DNA of 64,000 nucleotides, taken from Jidongwangia harbinensis (GTDB lineage Bacteria > Actinomycetota > Actinomycetes > Mycobacteriales > Micromonosporaceae). Positions 1 to 7,942 of this stretch are shown here, piece by piece. Position numbers and translations under genes: made by a program. Within the stretch, counting starts at the first letter, position 1. The number at the start of each line of letters is the position of its first letter. Below the pieces are notes generated by a model. The model saw only the letters and a list, made by a program, of their open reading frames with translations. It made no database searches and had not been told where the DNA came from. The stretch covers positions 39,893 to 103,892 of the forward strand of contig NZ_JAIWNC010000038.1 in NCBI RefSeq assembly GCF_020216025.1, written 5' to 3'.

Positions 1-2
1 AG

Positions 3-776
3 GCCGCACCGCTGGACGATCCGACGGCACACTGGTACGCCCGGGAGGCCGCGCTGACCGACGCGCTGCCCGCCGCCGTGCGCGCCGCGCGTCCACGCTG
101 GACCCTCGCGGAGGCCGGATACTTCGTACTCTGCCTGGACGCGGTCGACGGGCACGTGCCGGCGCTGCCCTGGTCCCCGGCCGACCTGGACGCAGCACTG
201 GACGCCTGGTCCGTCGCGGCCGGCGCGCTGGCCCGGCCGGCGCCCGGCCTGGTGGCGGCCGGCCTGCCGCCGCTGTCCGAGATCGCGGCCGAGGAGTTCG
301 CCTGGTGGACCGAGATCGCGGCGGGCCGGGAACCGCTACCGCACGCACCGGCCTGGGTCGCCGCGCGGATCGGCGAGCTGGCCGCCCTGGAACGGGCGCT
401 GCCCGGGTCCGTCACCGGCGACGGCATGCTGCACGGCGACCTGCGGGTGGACAACGTGCTGATCGACGAGGCCGGTGCCGCCTGGCTCTGCGACTGGGCC
501 TGGCCGTGCCTCGGCGCACCCTGGTTCGACACCGTGACGCTGCTGGTCAGCGCGTACGCCAGCGGCCTGGACGCAGACGCCCGGCTGGCACCCTGGCAGG
601 CCCCGGACGAGGGCGTGGACGCGGCGCTGGCGGCGCTCGGCGGGTACTGGCTGGTGCGGGCGGCCGGCGGGACCGGCAGTGCCTCGCCGCACAGTCGCCA
701 GCATCACCGGTTCAGCGGCGAGCAGGCTCTGGCCTGGCTGGCCGACCGCCGCGGCTGGGCCCGCGGGCCGGGGTGA
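3..776 (+). CDS. Phosphotransferase family protein (APH/ChoK-like), 5' end outside window
   Basis: The frame is open from the first bases of the window, so the start lies upstream; 257 residues are visible. The aminoglycoside-phosphotransferase-type kinase core is present: HGDLRVDN (Brenner motif, catalytic Asp, at the start of the C-terminal half) followed by a DWAW segment in the position of the metal-binding DFG-like motif. Enzymes of this fold use ATP to phosphorylate small hydroxylated substrates; the substrate cannot be told from sequence, and most chromosomal members are not resistance genes. It ends about 260 bp before rpsT, codirectionally. Fold confident, substrate unknown. Confidence 0.8.
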   Translation, partial: AAPLDDPTAHWYAREAALTDALPAAVRAARPRWTLAEAGYFVLCLDAVDGHVPALPWSPADLDAALDAWSVAAGALARPAPGLVAAGLPPLSEIAAEEFAWWTEIAAGREPLPHAPAWVAARIGELAALERALPGSVTGDGMLHGDLRVDNVLIDEAGAAWLCDWAWPCLGAPWFDTVTLLVSAYASGLDADARLAPWQAPDEGVDAALAALGGYWLVRAAGGTGSASPHSRQHHRFSGEQALAWLADRRGWARGPG

Positions 777-862
777 CGGCCTGGACCGGCGGCCCGGGGG
801 GGTGCCGCCTAGACCGGCGGCCTGGAGTGACGGTCCGGGGTGACGGCCCGGGGCCCGGTGGA

Positions 863-902
863 CCGAGCCGTTTTGGCGGCTCGGAAGCCGTGCTGGTAGT
901 CT
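863..902 (+). promoter_or_regulatory. rpsT promoter with overlapping 8-bp palindrome
   Basis: A -10 box TAGTCT (897-902) lies 18 bp after a -35-like TTGGCG (873-878). The -35 sits inside a perfect inverted repeat, CCGAGCCG (863-870) and CGGCTCGG (877-884), with loop TTTTGG. The repeat could be a terminator for the upstream gene or an operator on the rpsT promoter. Inferred from sequence pattern only. Confidence 0.5.
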
Positions 903-1037
903 AATTCCTCGCGTGTGGTGACGCGTCGCTGTCTGCTGAGTACCACCGGATGCACAAGCCGGAAGCCGACCGGGACGACCACCATTCGGGCACCATCCGC
1001 AGGCAATATCCGAAACGAGTCAGGACAAGGCTGTCGC

Positions 1038-1304
1038 GTGGCGAACATCAAGTCCCAGATCAAGCGCAACCGGCAGAACGAGAAGGCCCGGCTGCGCAAC
1101 AAGTCGGTCAAGTCGTCGCTGAAGACCGTGATCCGCAAGCTCAACGAGGCCAGCGAAGCCGGCGACAACGAGGCCGCGACCGCTCTGCTGCGCGACGCCT
1201 CGCGCAAGCTCGACAAGGCCGTCAGCAAGGGCGTCATCCACAAGAACCAGGCGGCGAACCGCAAGTCGGCCATCGCCAAGCGGGTCGCCTCGCTGTCCGC
1301 CTGA
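1038..1304 (+). CDS. rpsT: 30S ribosomal protein S20
   Basis: 88 residues from a GTG preceded by AAGG. S20 is a small primary-binding protein of the 30S body that contacts 16S rRNA. The N-terminus MANIKSQIKRN is the family signature, followed by the basic helical repeats (Lys/Arg-rich, three-helix bundle) and a C-terminal segment ending VASLSA. Length matches the usual 86-90 aa. It is monocistronic here, converging with the holA-side genes across a repeat-containing gap. An upstream in-frame extension exists but lacks S20 similarity, so the GTG at 1038 was chosen. Confidence 0.97.
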   Translation: MANIKSQIKRNRQNEKARLRNKSVKSSLKTVIRKLNEASEAGDNEAATALLRDASRKLDKAVSKGVIHKNQAANRKSAIAKRVASLSA

Positions 1305-1779
1305 CTACTGCCGCATCTGCGCCCGCCGACGGGGGCGTCTCATCGGCTGGTCGACGGCGCGGGTCATAGACCTCATTCCGGGCATCGCCGGACCTCCGGG
1401 TCCATGGCGGTGCCCGGCCGTCGTTCCACGGCGGTCCTCTCTGCCGCGGGCCGCTTCTCCCCTCCCGCGGGCCGCTTCTCCCCTCCCGCGGGCCGCTTCT
1501 CCCCTCCCGCGGGCCGCTTCTCCCCTGCCGCAGGCTGCTCTCCTCCCTGCCGCCGGCTGCTCTCCTCCCCGCCGCAGGCTGATTCCCCGTGCCACGGGCC
1601 GTCAGGGGGGTCCTCCGCTCGCGTGTGTGGAGTCTGGGCGCGCTCGGGACCACGAATCCACGCGGAAGCCCGGGACGGATCGGGCGTGTGGAACCGTGGT
1701 GCGCTCCGCACCGGAGATCGACACGGGCCGTCCCGAGCGGACAACGGTGGCGGGACGGTGCGCGGCGCGGCCGGACCGG
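1305..1779. other. Intergenic region downstream of rpsT, repeat-bearing
   Basis: 475 bp between convergent genes. It holds the 21-bp tandem repeat described separately, followed by GC-rich sequence with several GTGTGGA and TCCACGC words. All frames are open for long stretches because of composition, but none resembles a protein. No clear intrinsic terminator with a U-tract was seen. Confidence 0.6.
1446..1590. repeat. 21-bp tandem repeat, 4 exact plus about 3 degenerate units
   Basis: The unit GCGGGCCGCTTCTCCCCTCCC begins at 1446, 1467, 1488 and 1509 and is then continued by diverged copies (CCGCAGGCTGCTCTCCTCC-like) to about 1590. One strand is purine-rich and the other pyrimidine-rich within each unit. 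The period is a multiple of three, so reading frames stay open (heptapeptide KRPAGGE on the minus strand), but no start or coding context supports translation. Confidence 0.85.
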
Positions 1780-2316
1780 CTACTCGTATCGGCGCGACGC
1801 CGACTGCCGGGCCCGCTGCTCGCGCAGGTCGTAGTCCTCGTTCCAGTTGCGCGGTCCGGGGGGCCCGTTCAGAGCGCTCGCGTCCACCGCCGACACCGCC
1901 GGGATCTGCCGAGTCACCCGGTTGTCCGAATTGCGCAAGTCGACCGTGCGCGCCCGGCCCAGCGCGACGTCGTCCATCCAGTCGGCGGCGACCGCCGGCC
2001 GCAGCACCGGCGCGTCACGTGGCGCGGGCGCGATCGGTCCACCGGCCGTCGCGACGGGTGACGCCGGACGGGTCAGGGCGCCCGCCACCACGTCGTTCAG
2101 TTTGACCATCAGCGCGACCGTCAGCGGCAGCACCAGCACGCCCCACCAGCTCACCAACTCGGCCAGCGCGAGCAGGATGCCGAGCACCACCGCGCCCTCG
2201 AGGAAGACGAAGCACAGGAACCCGCTCGGTGCCAGGTGCCGCAGCCGGAGCAGGCGCGCGTACATCGGCTGGTCACGGGCGACCGGGGCACGCCGGGAAC
2301 GGATCATGCGGCTCAT
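1780..2316 (-). CDS. Small membrane protein translationally coupled to holA
   Basis: 178 residues. Start ATG 2316 overlaps the holA stop by four bases (ATGA), so it is probably translated by re-initiation after holA. The N-terminal half holds two hydrophobic segments (around residues 30-75, separated by the turn SWWG), giving a hairpin in the membrane. The C-terminal about 100 residues are hydrophilic, with a DLRNSDNRVTRQIP segment and a basic/aromatic end. I do not recognise the family. The longer upstream in-frame extension lies wholly inside holA and was not used. Confidence 0.7.
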   Translation of the reverse strand: MSRMIRSRRAPVARDQPMYARLLRLRHLAPSGFLCFVFLEGAVVLGILLALAELVSWWGVLVLPLTVALMVKLNDVVAGALTRPASPVATAGGPIAPAPRDAPVLRPAVAADWMDDVALGRARTVDLRNSDNRVTRQIPAVSAVDASALNGPPGPRNWNEDYDLREQRARQSASRRYE

Positions 2317-3287
2317 CGGGCACCTCCGCCGTGCCGGGCGGCGGCGACCGCGAAAACGGCCTGCTCGAGGGCGTACCCCCGGTCCTCGGCGCCGCCCTTG
2401 ACCGCCGCGTTGCAGTCGGCGGCGGCGCGCATGGCGTCGACCAGGCCCTCCGGGGTCCATCCGCGGCTGCGTTCCTGCGCTTTCTGGATCTTCCACGCGG
2501 GCATGCCGAGAGAACTGGCCATCTGGTACGGGTTACCGCGCCCGGCCGAGGCCACCCGCGCGACGGTGCGCACACCGTCGGCGATGGCGTCGGCGATCGG
2601 CACCGGGTCGACGCCGACGTGCAGCGCCCACCGCAATGCCTCCAGCGCGCCGGGCACGTCCCCCACCATCGCGGCGTCCGCCACAGTGAAGCCGGTCACC
2701 TCGGCGCGACCCTTGTAGTACCGGGCCACCACCGCCTCGGTGATCTTGCCGTCGGTGTCCGCGAGCAGTTGCGAGCAGGCGGCCGCGATCTCCCGCAGGT
2801 CGTTACCCACCGCGGCGAGCAGCGCGGACGCGGCGGCGTCGTCGCACCGCCCGCCGTGCCGGCGGAACTCGTCCCGGACGAACGCGATCCGCTCCCGGTC
2901 GCCCTTGAGTTTCGGCACGGCCACCACGGTCGCGCCGGCCGCACGCAGGCCGTCGGCGAAGGCCTTGCCTTTCGCGCCGCCCGGGTGGGCGACGATCAGG
3001 TTGACGTCGGGGTCGGGATTCTTCGCGTACGCCAGCAGCGCCGTCACCAGGTCCTTGCGGGCGTCCTGCCCGCTGCGGATGACCAGCACCCGCCGCCCGC
3101 CGAACAGGGACGGGCTGAGCATCTCGGCCACCTCGCCCGCAGCGAGCGCCGACGCTTCGTACTCGCGGACGTCCGCTCCGGGCTCGGCCGCCTTGGCCGC
3201 GTCGACCGCGGCGGAGATCGCCCGGGCGGCCAACAACTCCTCGTCGCCTTGGACGAGCAGCAACGGGGCAGGTGTCGCGCTGTTCAC
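2313..3287 (-). CDS. holA: DNA polymerase III delta subunit
   Basis: 324 residues. Delta is the clamp-loader subunit that opens the beta sliding clamp. The N-terminal LLLVQGDEELL motif, the LFGGRRVLVIRSG segment (clamp-contacting region in family members) and the AAA+-like domain with C-terminal helical collar are recognisable; length is typical (about 320-340 aa). GTG start 3287. It is followed by a coupled small membrane-protein gene; rpsT, often next to holA in bacteria, converges from the other side. An inverted repeat lies just upstream of the start (CGGATA 3292-3297 / TATCCG 3309-3314). Confidence 0.95.
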   Translation of the reverse strand: MNSATPAPLLLVQGDEELLAARAISAAVDAAKAAEPGADVREYEASALAAGEVAEMLSPSLFGGRRVLVIRSGQDARKDLVTALLAYAKNPDPDVNLIVAHPGGAKGKAFADGLRAAGATVVAVPKLKGDRERIAFVRDEFRRHGGRCDDAAASALLAAVGNDLREIAAACSQLLADTDGKITEAVVARYYKGRAEVTGFTVADAAMVGDVPGALEALRWALHVGVDPVPIADAIADGVRTVARVASAGRGNPYQMASSLGMPAWKIQKAQERSRGWTPEGLVDAMRAAADCNAAVKGGAEDRGYALEQAVFAVAAARHGGGAR

Positions 3288-3638
3288 GCCGGATATCGTC
3301 GCACGCTATCCGGATATGCCGACATGGCTCACTCCTTCGCGCCGCCCTCTCCACGAGGAACGCGAAACCAGACATATTGGTACGCCAGGATGCGCTCCAG
3401 CGCAGGATGGTTCTCGATCAGGTCGGTTGTGCACCCATCGGCGCCGGTGTGAGGCCGCGCACATCTGCACGTATCGGTCGTGCTGAATCCACCCAACAGC
3501 CGACCCCGGGCGTGTCGGCCGTCCGGGCGAAGCGTCCGGCCGGGCTCGGCCGAGTCCGTTGTAGATCCCGTGCGACAGCACCTTCAGTGTCCACATACAA
3601 CGGTTGCGGCAACTCGTCGGGACGGTCGGGTTCCGCGC
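3288..3638. other. Non-coding gap between holA and a decayed gene
   Basis: About 350 bp with no credible gene. It contains the holA upstream inverted repeat (3292-3314) and, in the right half, sequence that precedes the DUF4352 remnant in frame but shows no recognisable protein similarity. It is probably degraded coding DNA. Confidence 0.5.
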
Positions 3639-3890
3639 ATCGGTGACGAGGCGCAGATGTTCGACGGCTCGGCACAGAAGACCTTCGACAGCAGCGGCAC
3701 GGAATACTCCAACGACACGGCCGCGGAGATCTACGCCAACGAGGACAGCACCACGTTCCTGAACGAGATCAACCCGGGCAACCAGGTGCGGGGGCGGATC
3801 ATCTTCGACGTACCGAAGTCCACCAAGCTGACCGCCGTCGAGCTGCACGACTCGCCGTTCTCGAACGGGGTCCGGGTCGCGCTGTCCTGA
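3639..3890 (+). pseudogene. Remnant of a DUF4352-type lipoprotein (C-terminal part only)
   Basis: About 83 residues that look like the C-terminal beta-sandwich half of DUF4352/telomeric-repeat-like actinobacterial lipoproteins: NTT-type FLNEINPGNQVRG and IIFDVPKSTKLTAVELHDS are the characteristic closing motifs. The expected signal peptide, lipobox and first half of the domain are missing; sequence upstream in the same frame is unrelated Arg/Pro-rich translation. No ribosome binding site precedes the internal ATG at 3657. It reads as a 5'-truncated gene. It ends 7 bp from the convergent chemoreceptor gene. Confidence 0.65.
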
Positions 3891-3896
3891 CCGCGC

Positions 3897-5516
3897 TCAG
3901 TAGCGGAACGACGAGACCAGCTCGTGCAGGTCCGCCGATGCCCGGGTCAGGTCGGCGGCGGTGGAGCTGGTGCTCTGCGCGGCCGTACTGGTCTCCTGCG
4001 CGGTCTCCGCCACGCCGTGGATGTTGGACGCGATCTCGCCGGCACCCACCGCGGTCTCACCCACGTTGCGGCTCATCTCGCTGGTCGTCGCGGTCTGTTC
4101 CTCGATCGCCGAGGCGATGGCGAGTTGCAGGTCGTTGATCGCGGTGACCACGCCGCCGATCCGGCCGATCGCCTGGACCGCCTCGTCGCTGCCGGACCGG
4201 ATGGCCTCGATCTGCCGGGCGATGGACTCGGTCGCGGTGGCGGTCTGCTGAGCCAGGTCCTTGACTTCGCCGGCCACCACCGCGAAGCCCTTGCCCGCCT
4301 CGCCGGCCCGGGCCGCCTCGATGGTGGCGTTCAACGCGAGCAGGTTGGTCTGCTGGGCGATCGCGGTGATCAACTTGACCACCGACTGGATCTCGTCCGA
4401 CGACGCGCCCAGGCGGGTGATGGTGGAGTTGGCGGCGTCGGACGCCTGGACGCCGCTCTGCGCGACCCGGGACGCCTCGGTGGCGCTGCGGGAGATCTCC
4501 GCGATGGAGGCGGTCATCTCCTCGGCGGAGGCGGCCATGGTGGAGACGATGGCCGACACCTCCTCGGCGCTGGTGCTGACCACCCCGGCCTGCACGCTGG
4601 TCTCCTCGGCGCCCGCGGCCAGTTGCACGCTGACCGACTGCAGCCGGCCCGCGGAGTCGGCCACCTCCTGTGCGCTGGTGGCCACGTCGGCGACCAGCCG
4701 CTGCATCCGGTCGGCGAAGCGGTTGAACCCGGCGGCCGCGCTCGCCAGCTCGTCCCGGGCACCGTCGGTGATCCGCTGGGTCAGGTCGCCGTCGCCGTCC
4801 GCGATCTCGGCGAGACGGTGATTGAGCGCGCGGAGCGGCTTGATGATCGAACGGATCAGCAGCACCGCCAGCAGGGCGCCGACCAGCACCGCCACCACCC
4901 CGGCCGTGACAATCACGGTGCTGGCCCGGGCGGCGGCCGACTCCGCGTCGGCGATGGCCCGGGCGGCCGAGGCGTCCACGGACGTCACCACTTCGTCGAT
5001 CTCGGCGGCGATCTGGTTGAAGATCTCGATCTCCTCGTTGGCCACCAGGCCGTGCGCGGTCGCGATCCGGGCCGGGTCGCCGCTGCGGTAGTCGCCGGCG
5101 ATCCGCTCGTCGAGGCTCATGAACCGGTCGAACAGCGCGCTGGCCTCGGCCAGCTGCTGGCGCTGGGTCTCGGTGAGCCGGGCCTGACCCAGCGCGGCCA
5201 GCTCGGTGCGGAAAGACTCGGCCGCGGCGAGGAAGGCGACCCGGCCCGTGGCGGTCTCGGCGGCGGCGTCCGGGACCTCCCGGGCCACGTCGAACGCGTA
5301 CGCGGTCTGCCAGCCGTTGAAGTCCGCGGACCGGAACTTGACCTGCATGGCCAGCCGGGTGGCGGTGTTGTACGTGCCCACCGTCTCGGTGCTCCGCCGC
5401 AGGCTGCCGATCGCGGACAGCCCGAACACCACGATGCCCACGAGCAGCACCAGCAACACGGTCATTGCGGCCACCATGCGCACGCTGATCCTGATCCGCC
5501 GCAGCACCGCCACCAT
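3897..5516 (-). CDS. Methyl-accepting chemotaxis protein
   Basis: 539 residues from ATG 5516, preceded by a GGGGAG ribosome-binding sequence; 27 extra codons upstream are unlikely. Order: short basic cytoplasmic end, TM1 (about 14-38), extracytoplasmic helical sensor (about 40-195), TM2 (about 200-222), HAMP, then a long coiled-coil signalling domain with the hairpin core (LLALNATIEAARAGE, GKGFAVVAGEVKDLA). It would pass ligand binding to CheA/CheW. No che or flagellar genes are in the window. The insertion of this gene and the DUF4352 remnant separates holA from comEC. Function confident, ligand unknown. Confidence 0.92.
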   Translation of the reverse strand: MVAVLRRIRISVRMVAAMTVLLVLLVGIVVFGLSAIGSLRRSTETVGTYNTATRLAMQVKFRSADFNGWQTAYAFDVAREVPDAAAETATGRVAFLAAAESFRTELAALGQARLTETQRQQLAEASALFDRFMSLDERIAGDYRSGDPARIATAHGLVANEEIEIFNQIAAEIDEVVTSVDASAARAIADAESAAARASTVIVTAGVVAVLVGALLAVLLIRSIIKPLRALNHRLAEIADGDGDLTQRITDGARDELASAAAGFNRFADRMQRLVADVATSAQEVADSAGRLQSVSVQLAAGAEETSVQAGVVSTSAEEVSAIVSTMAASAEEMTASIAEISRSATEASRVAQSGVQASDAANSTITRLGASSDEIQSVVKLITAIAQQTNLLALNATIEAARAGEAGKGFAVVAGEVKDLAQQTATATESIARQIEAIRSGSDEAVQAIGRIGGVVTAINDLQLAIASAIEEQTATTSEMSRNVGETAVGAGEIASNIHGVAETAQETSTAAQSTSSTAADLTRASADLHELVSSFRY

Positions 5517-5593
5517 GACGCCCGCTCCCCCCGTTCTGGTCGTCGGCTCCTCGAGTCGGAGTTTTCCAGACTGAAATGCACGTTTTACCGGAA

Positions 5594-7942
5594 TCATGAA
5601 GCTCCGCCGTTTCCGCGGGCCACCACCGCCAGGCCGGAACCGTCCGTGACCGCGGCCAGATCACCCCCCACGTCGGTACGCAGCACCCGTGCCCCGCCCC
5701 GCACCAGCCGCGCCAGCAGGGCGGCGTTCGGGTGCCCGTAGTCGTTGCCGGCACCGACCGACACCAGGGCCACCGCCGGGTCGACCGCGTCGACGAACCC
5801 CGGTTCCTGGAACGCGCTGCCGTGGTGCGCGACCTTGAGGACGTCCGCCCGCAGCGCCGCCGCTCCGGAGACCCGCAGGATCGCCTCCTGCTCCTCCGTC
5901 TCCGCGTCCCCGGCCAGCAGCACGGTCCGGCCGTCGACCCGGGCCCGGAGCACCAGCGAGTTGTTGTTGACGTCCGACCGGGTGCCGCGCGCCGGCTCCG
6001 CCGGGCCGAGCACCGTCAGGTCCAGACCTCCGGCGGCGTACCGCCACCCCGGACCGGCCGGACGCATCGGCACCCGTCCGGCCGCCGCCCGGGCAGCCAC
6101 CGCCGCACGGCCGGCCGGCGGCTCCGGCCAGTCCGGCGTCACCACCGCCGCCACGTGACGTCCCCGGAACACCCCGTCCACGCCGCCGATGTGGTCCACG
6201 TGGAAGTGGCTGACCACGAAGAGCACGATGTGCCGTACGCCGAGCCGGCGCAGGCACCGGTCCACGGCCGCGGGTTCCGGCCCGGCGTCCACCACGACCG
6301 CCCGCCCCGCACCGGCCGGCAGCACGACGGCATCGCCCTGCCCCACCGCGCACGCCACCACCAGCCAGCGCGGCGGCGGCCAGCCGGACGCCAGCAGCCG
6401 CACCGGCAACGCGCCGAGCACGCCCCCGAGCGCCACCACGGCCACCAGTTTCCGGACCACCGGACGCCGGGCCGCCACCAGCAACGCCACGGTGATCACG
6501 CCGAGCAGCACGGCACCGGCCACGCCGCCCGGCCACGGCACCGCACCGGCCGGCACCCGCGCGCCGGTCGTCGCCACCAGCACCAGCCACCGCGCAGGCC
6601 AGTGGCCCAGCCAGGCCGCGAACTCCGCGCCGCCCGGCCAGACCGGCGACAGCCCCGCCGCCGCGACGCCCAGCAGCGTGGCCGGGGCGATCGCCGGCAC
6701 CGCGAGCAGGTTGGCCGGCACCGCCACCAGGCTCACCGAGCCGGACAGCCCGGCGACCACCGGCCCGCACGCGACCTGCGCGGCGGCCGGGACCGCGAGC
6801 GCCTCGGCGGCACCGGCCGGCCAGCCCCGCCGCCGCAGCCCGTCCCGCCAGCGCGGCGCAAGCAGCAACAGACCGGACGTGGCCAGCACGGACAACGCGA
6901 ACCCGGCGTCGCCGGCCAGCTCCGGGTCGACGACAACGAGCACGACCACACCGGCGGCGAGCGCGGGCAGCGCCGCCCGGGGTCGCCCGGCCGCCAGCCC
7001 GAGCAGACCGATCGCACCCATCGCGGCGGCACGCACCACGCTGGGCGAGGGCCGGGCCAGAATCACGAAACCGGCCAGCGCGAGCGCGCAGACCAGCGCG
7101 GTGAGCACCGGCCCGGCCCGCGCCCGGCGCACCGCGAACAGCACCACGCCCAGCACGATCGCCACGTTCGCGCCACTGACCGCGTTCAGGTGGGTCATGC
7201 CGGTCGCCCGGAAGTCCTCCTCCAGGGCCGGGTCCAGCCGGCTGGTGTCGCCGACCACCAGACCCGGCAGCAGGCCGCCGGCGGCGTCCGGCAGCGGCTC
7301 GCACGCGCGTTGCAGCCCGGCGCGCAGTGAGCCCGCCGCGCGCTGGGCCCACGAGGACCGGCCGTGCAACACCGGCCGCTCACGTACCGACAGCACGGCC
7401 GATCGCAGGTCCCCGCCGCGCGGGGCGAGCAGCCGGGCGGAGACCGTGGCCCGCTGCCCCGGCAGGACAGTGCCCCAGAGCGGATCGGCACCGAGCACCA
7501 GCGCCCGGACGTCCATGCGCAACACCGTGGGTGGATCGTCGCCGCGCACCGTCGTGAGATCGACGGCGGCCAGGTACGTCACCGGCCGGCCGGCGGCACC
7601 CGACAGCGCCCGCGGGTCGTCCCGGAGCACCACCTCCGCCCGCACGGTCGCGCCCGCGTCGACCAGGGCGGCGAGCGGACCGGCGTCGCGCACCGCTACC
7701 CGCGCGGCGGTGGCGACCGCGCCGCACCCCGCGCCCAGGAGCAACGTGACGGCGATCCACCGCACGGCGTGACGCAGGCGGGCCGCCAGGGCGGACGCCA
7801 GGGTCAGCGCGACGGCGCCCACGAGCAGGCCGGTACGCGCGGACAGGTACAGGGCGGCGAGGGCGGACAGCCAGACGGCCACCGCGAAACCGGCGAGCCG
7901 CAGATCGGGTGGCCGGGCCCGAACCGCCTCGGCCCCACTCAC
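5594..7942 (-). CDS. comEC: ComEC/Rec2 family DNA uptake channel
   Basis: 782 residues. N-terminal membrane helices, an OB-like DUF4131 region, the competence channel domain (AVSGANVAI signature, many TM segments in the middle) and a C-terminal metallo-beta-lactamase domain with the intact metal motif SHFHVDHIGG and downstream GDAE, HHGS and DYGHPN. In transformable bacteria ComEC conducts single-stranded DNA across the membrane and the C-terminal domain is a proposed nuclease. Start ATG overlaps the comEA stop by 4 bp. No other competence genes are in view. Confidence 0.93.
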   Translation of the reverse strand: MSGAEAVRARPPDLRLAGFAVAVWLSALAALYLSARTGLLVGAVALTLASALAARLRHAVRWIAVTLLLGAGCGAVATAARVAVRDAGPLAALVDAGATVRAEVVLRDDPRALSGAAGRPVTYLAAVDLTTVRGDDPPTVLRMDVRALVLGADPLWGTVLPGQRATVSARLLAPRGGDLRSAVLSVRERPVLHGRSSWAQRAAGSLRAGLQRACEPLPDAAGGLLPGLVVGDTSRLDPALEEDFRATGMTHLNAVSGANVAIVLGVVLFAVRRARAGPVLTALVCALALAGFVILARPSPSVVRAAAMGAIGLLGLAAGRPRAALPALAAGVVVLVVVDPELAGDAGFALSVLATSGLLLLAPRWRDGLRRRGWPAGAAEALAVPAAAQVACGPVVAGLSGSVSLVAVPANLLAVPAIAPATLLGVAAAGLSPVWPGGAEFAAWLGHWPARWLVLVATTGARVPAGAVPWPGGVAGAVLLGVITVALLVAARRPVVRKLVAVVALGGVLGALPVRLLASGWPPPRWLVVACAVGQGDAVVLPAGAGRAVVVDAGPEPAAVDRCLRRLGVRHIVLFVVSHFHVDHIGGVDGVFRGRHVAAVVTPDWPEPPAGRAAVAARAAAGRVPMRPAGPGWRYAAGGLDLTVLGPAEPARGTRSDVNNNSLVLRARVDGRTVLLAGDAETEEQEAILRVSGAAALRADVLKVAHHGSAFQEPGFVDAVDPAVALVSVGAGNDYGHPNAALLARLVRGGARVLRTDVGGDLAAVTDGSGLAVVARGNGGAS

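Noticed and set aside
3480..3638. Upstream extension of the DUF4352 remnant as a complete gene
   Set aside because: The added residues are Arg/Pro-rich without signal peptide or lipobox and do not resemble the missing half of the domain.
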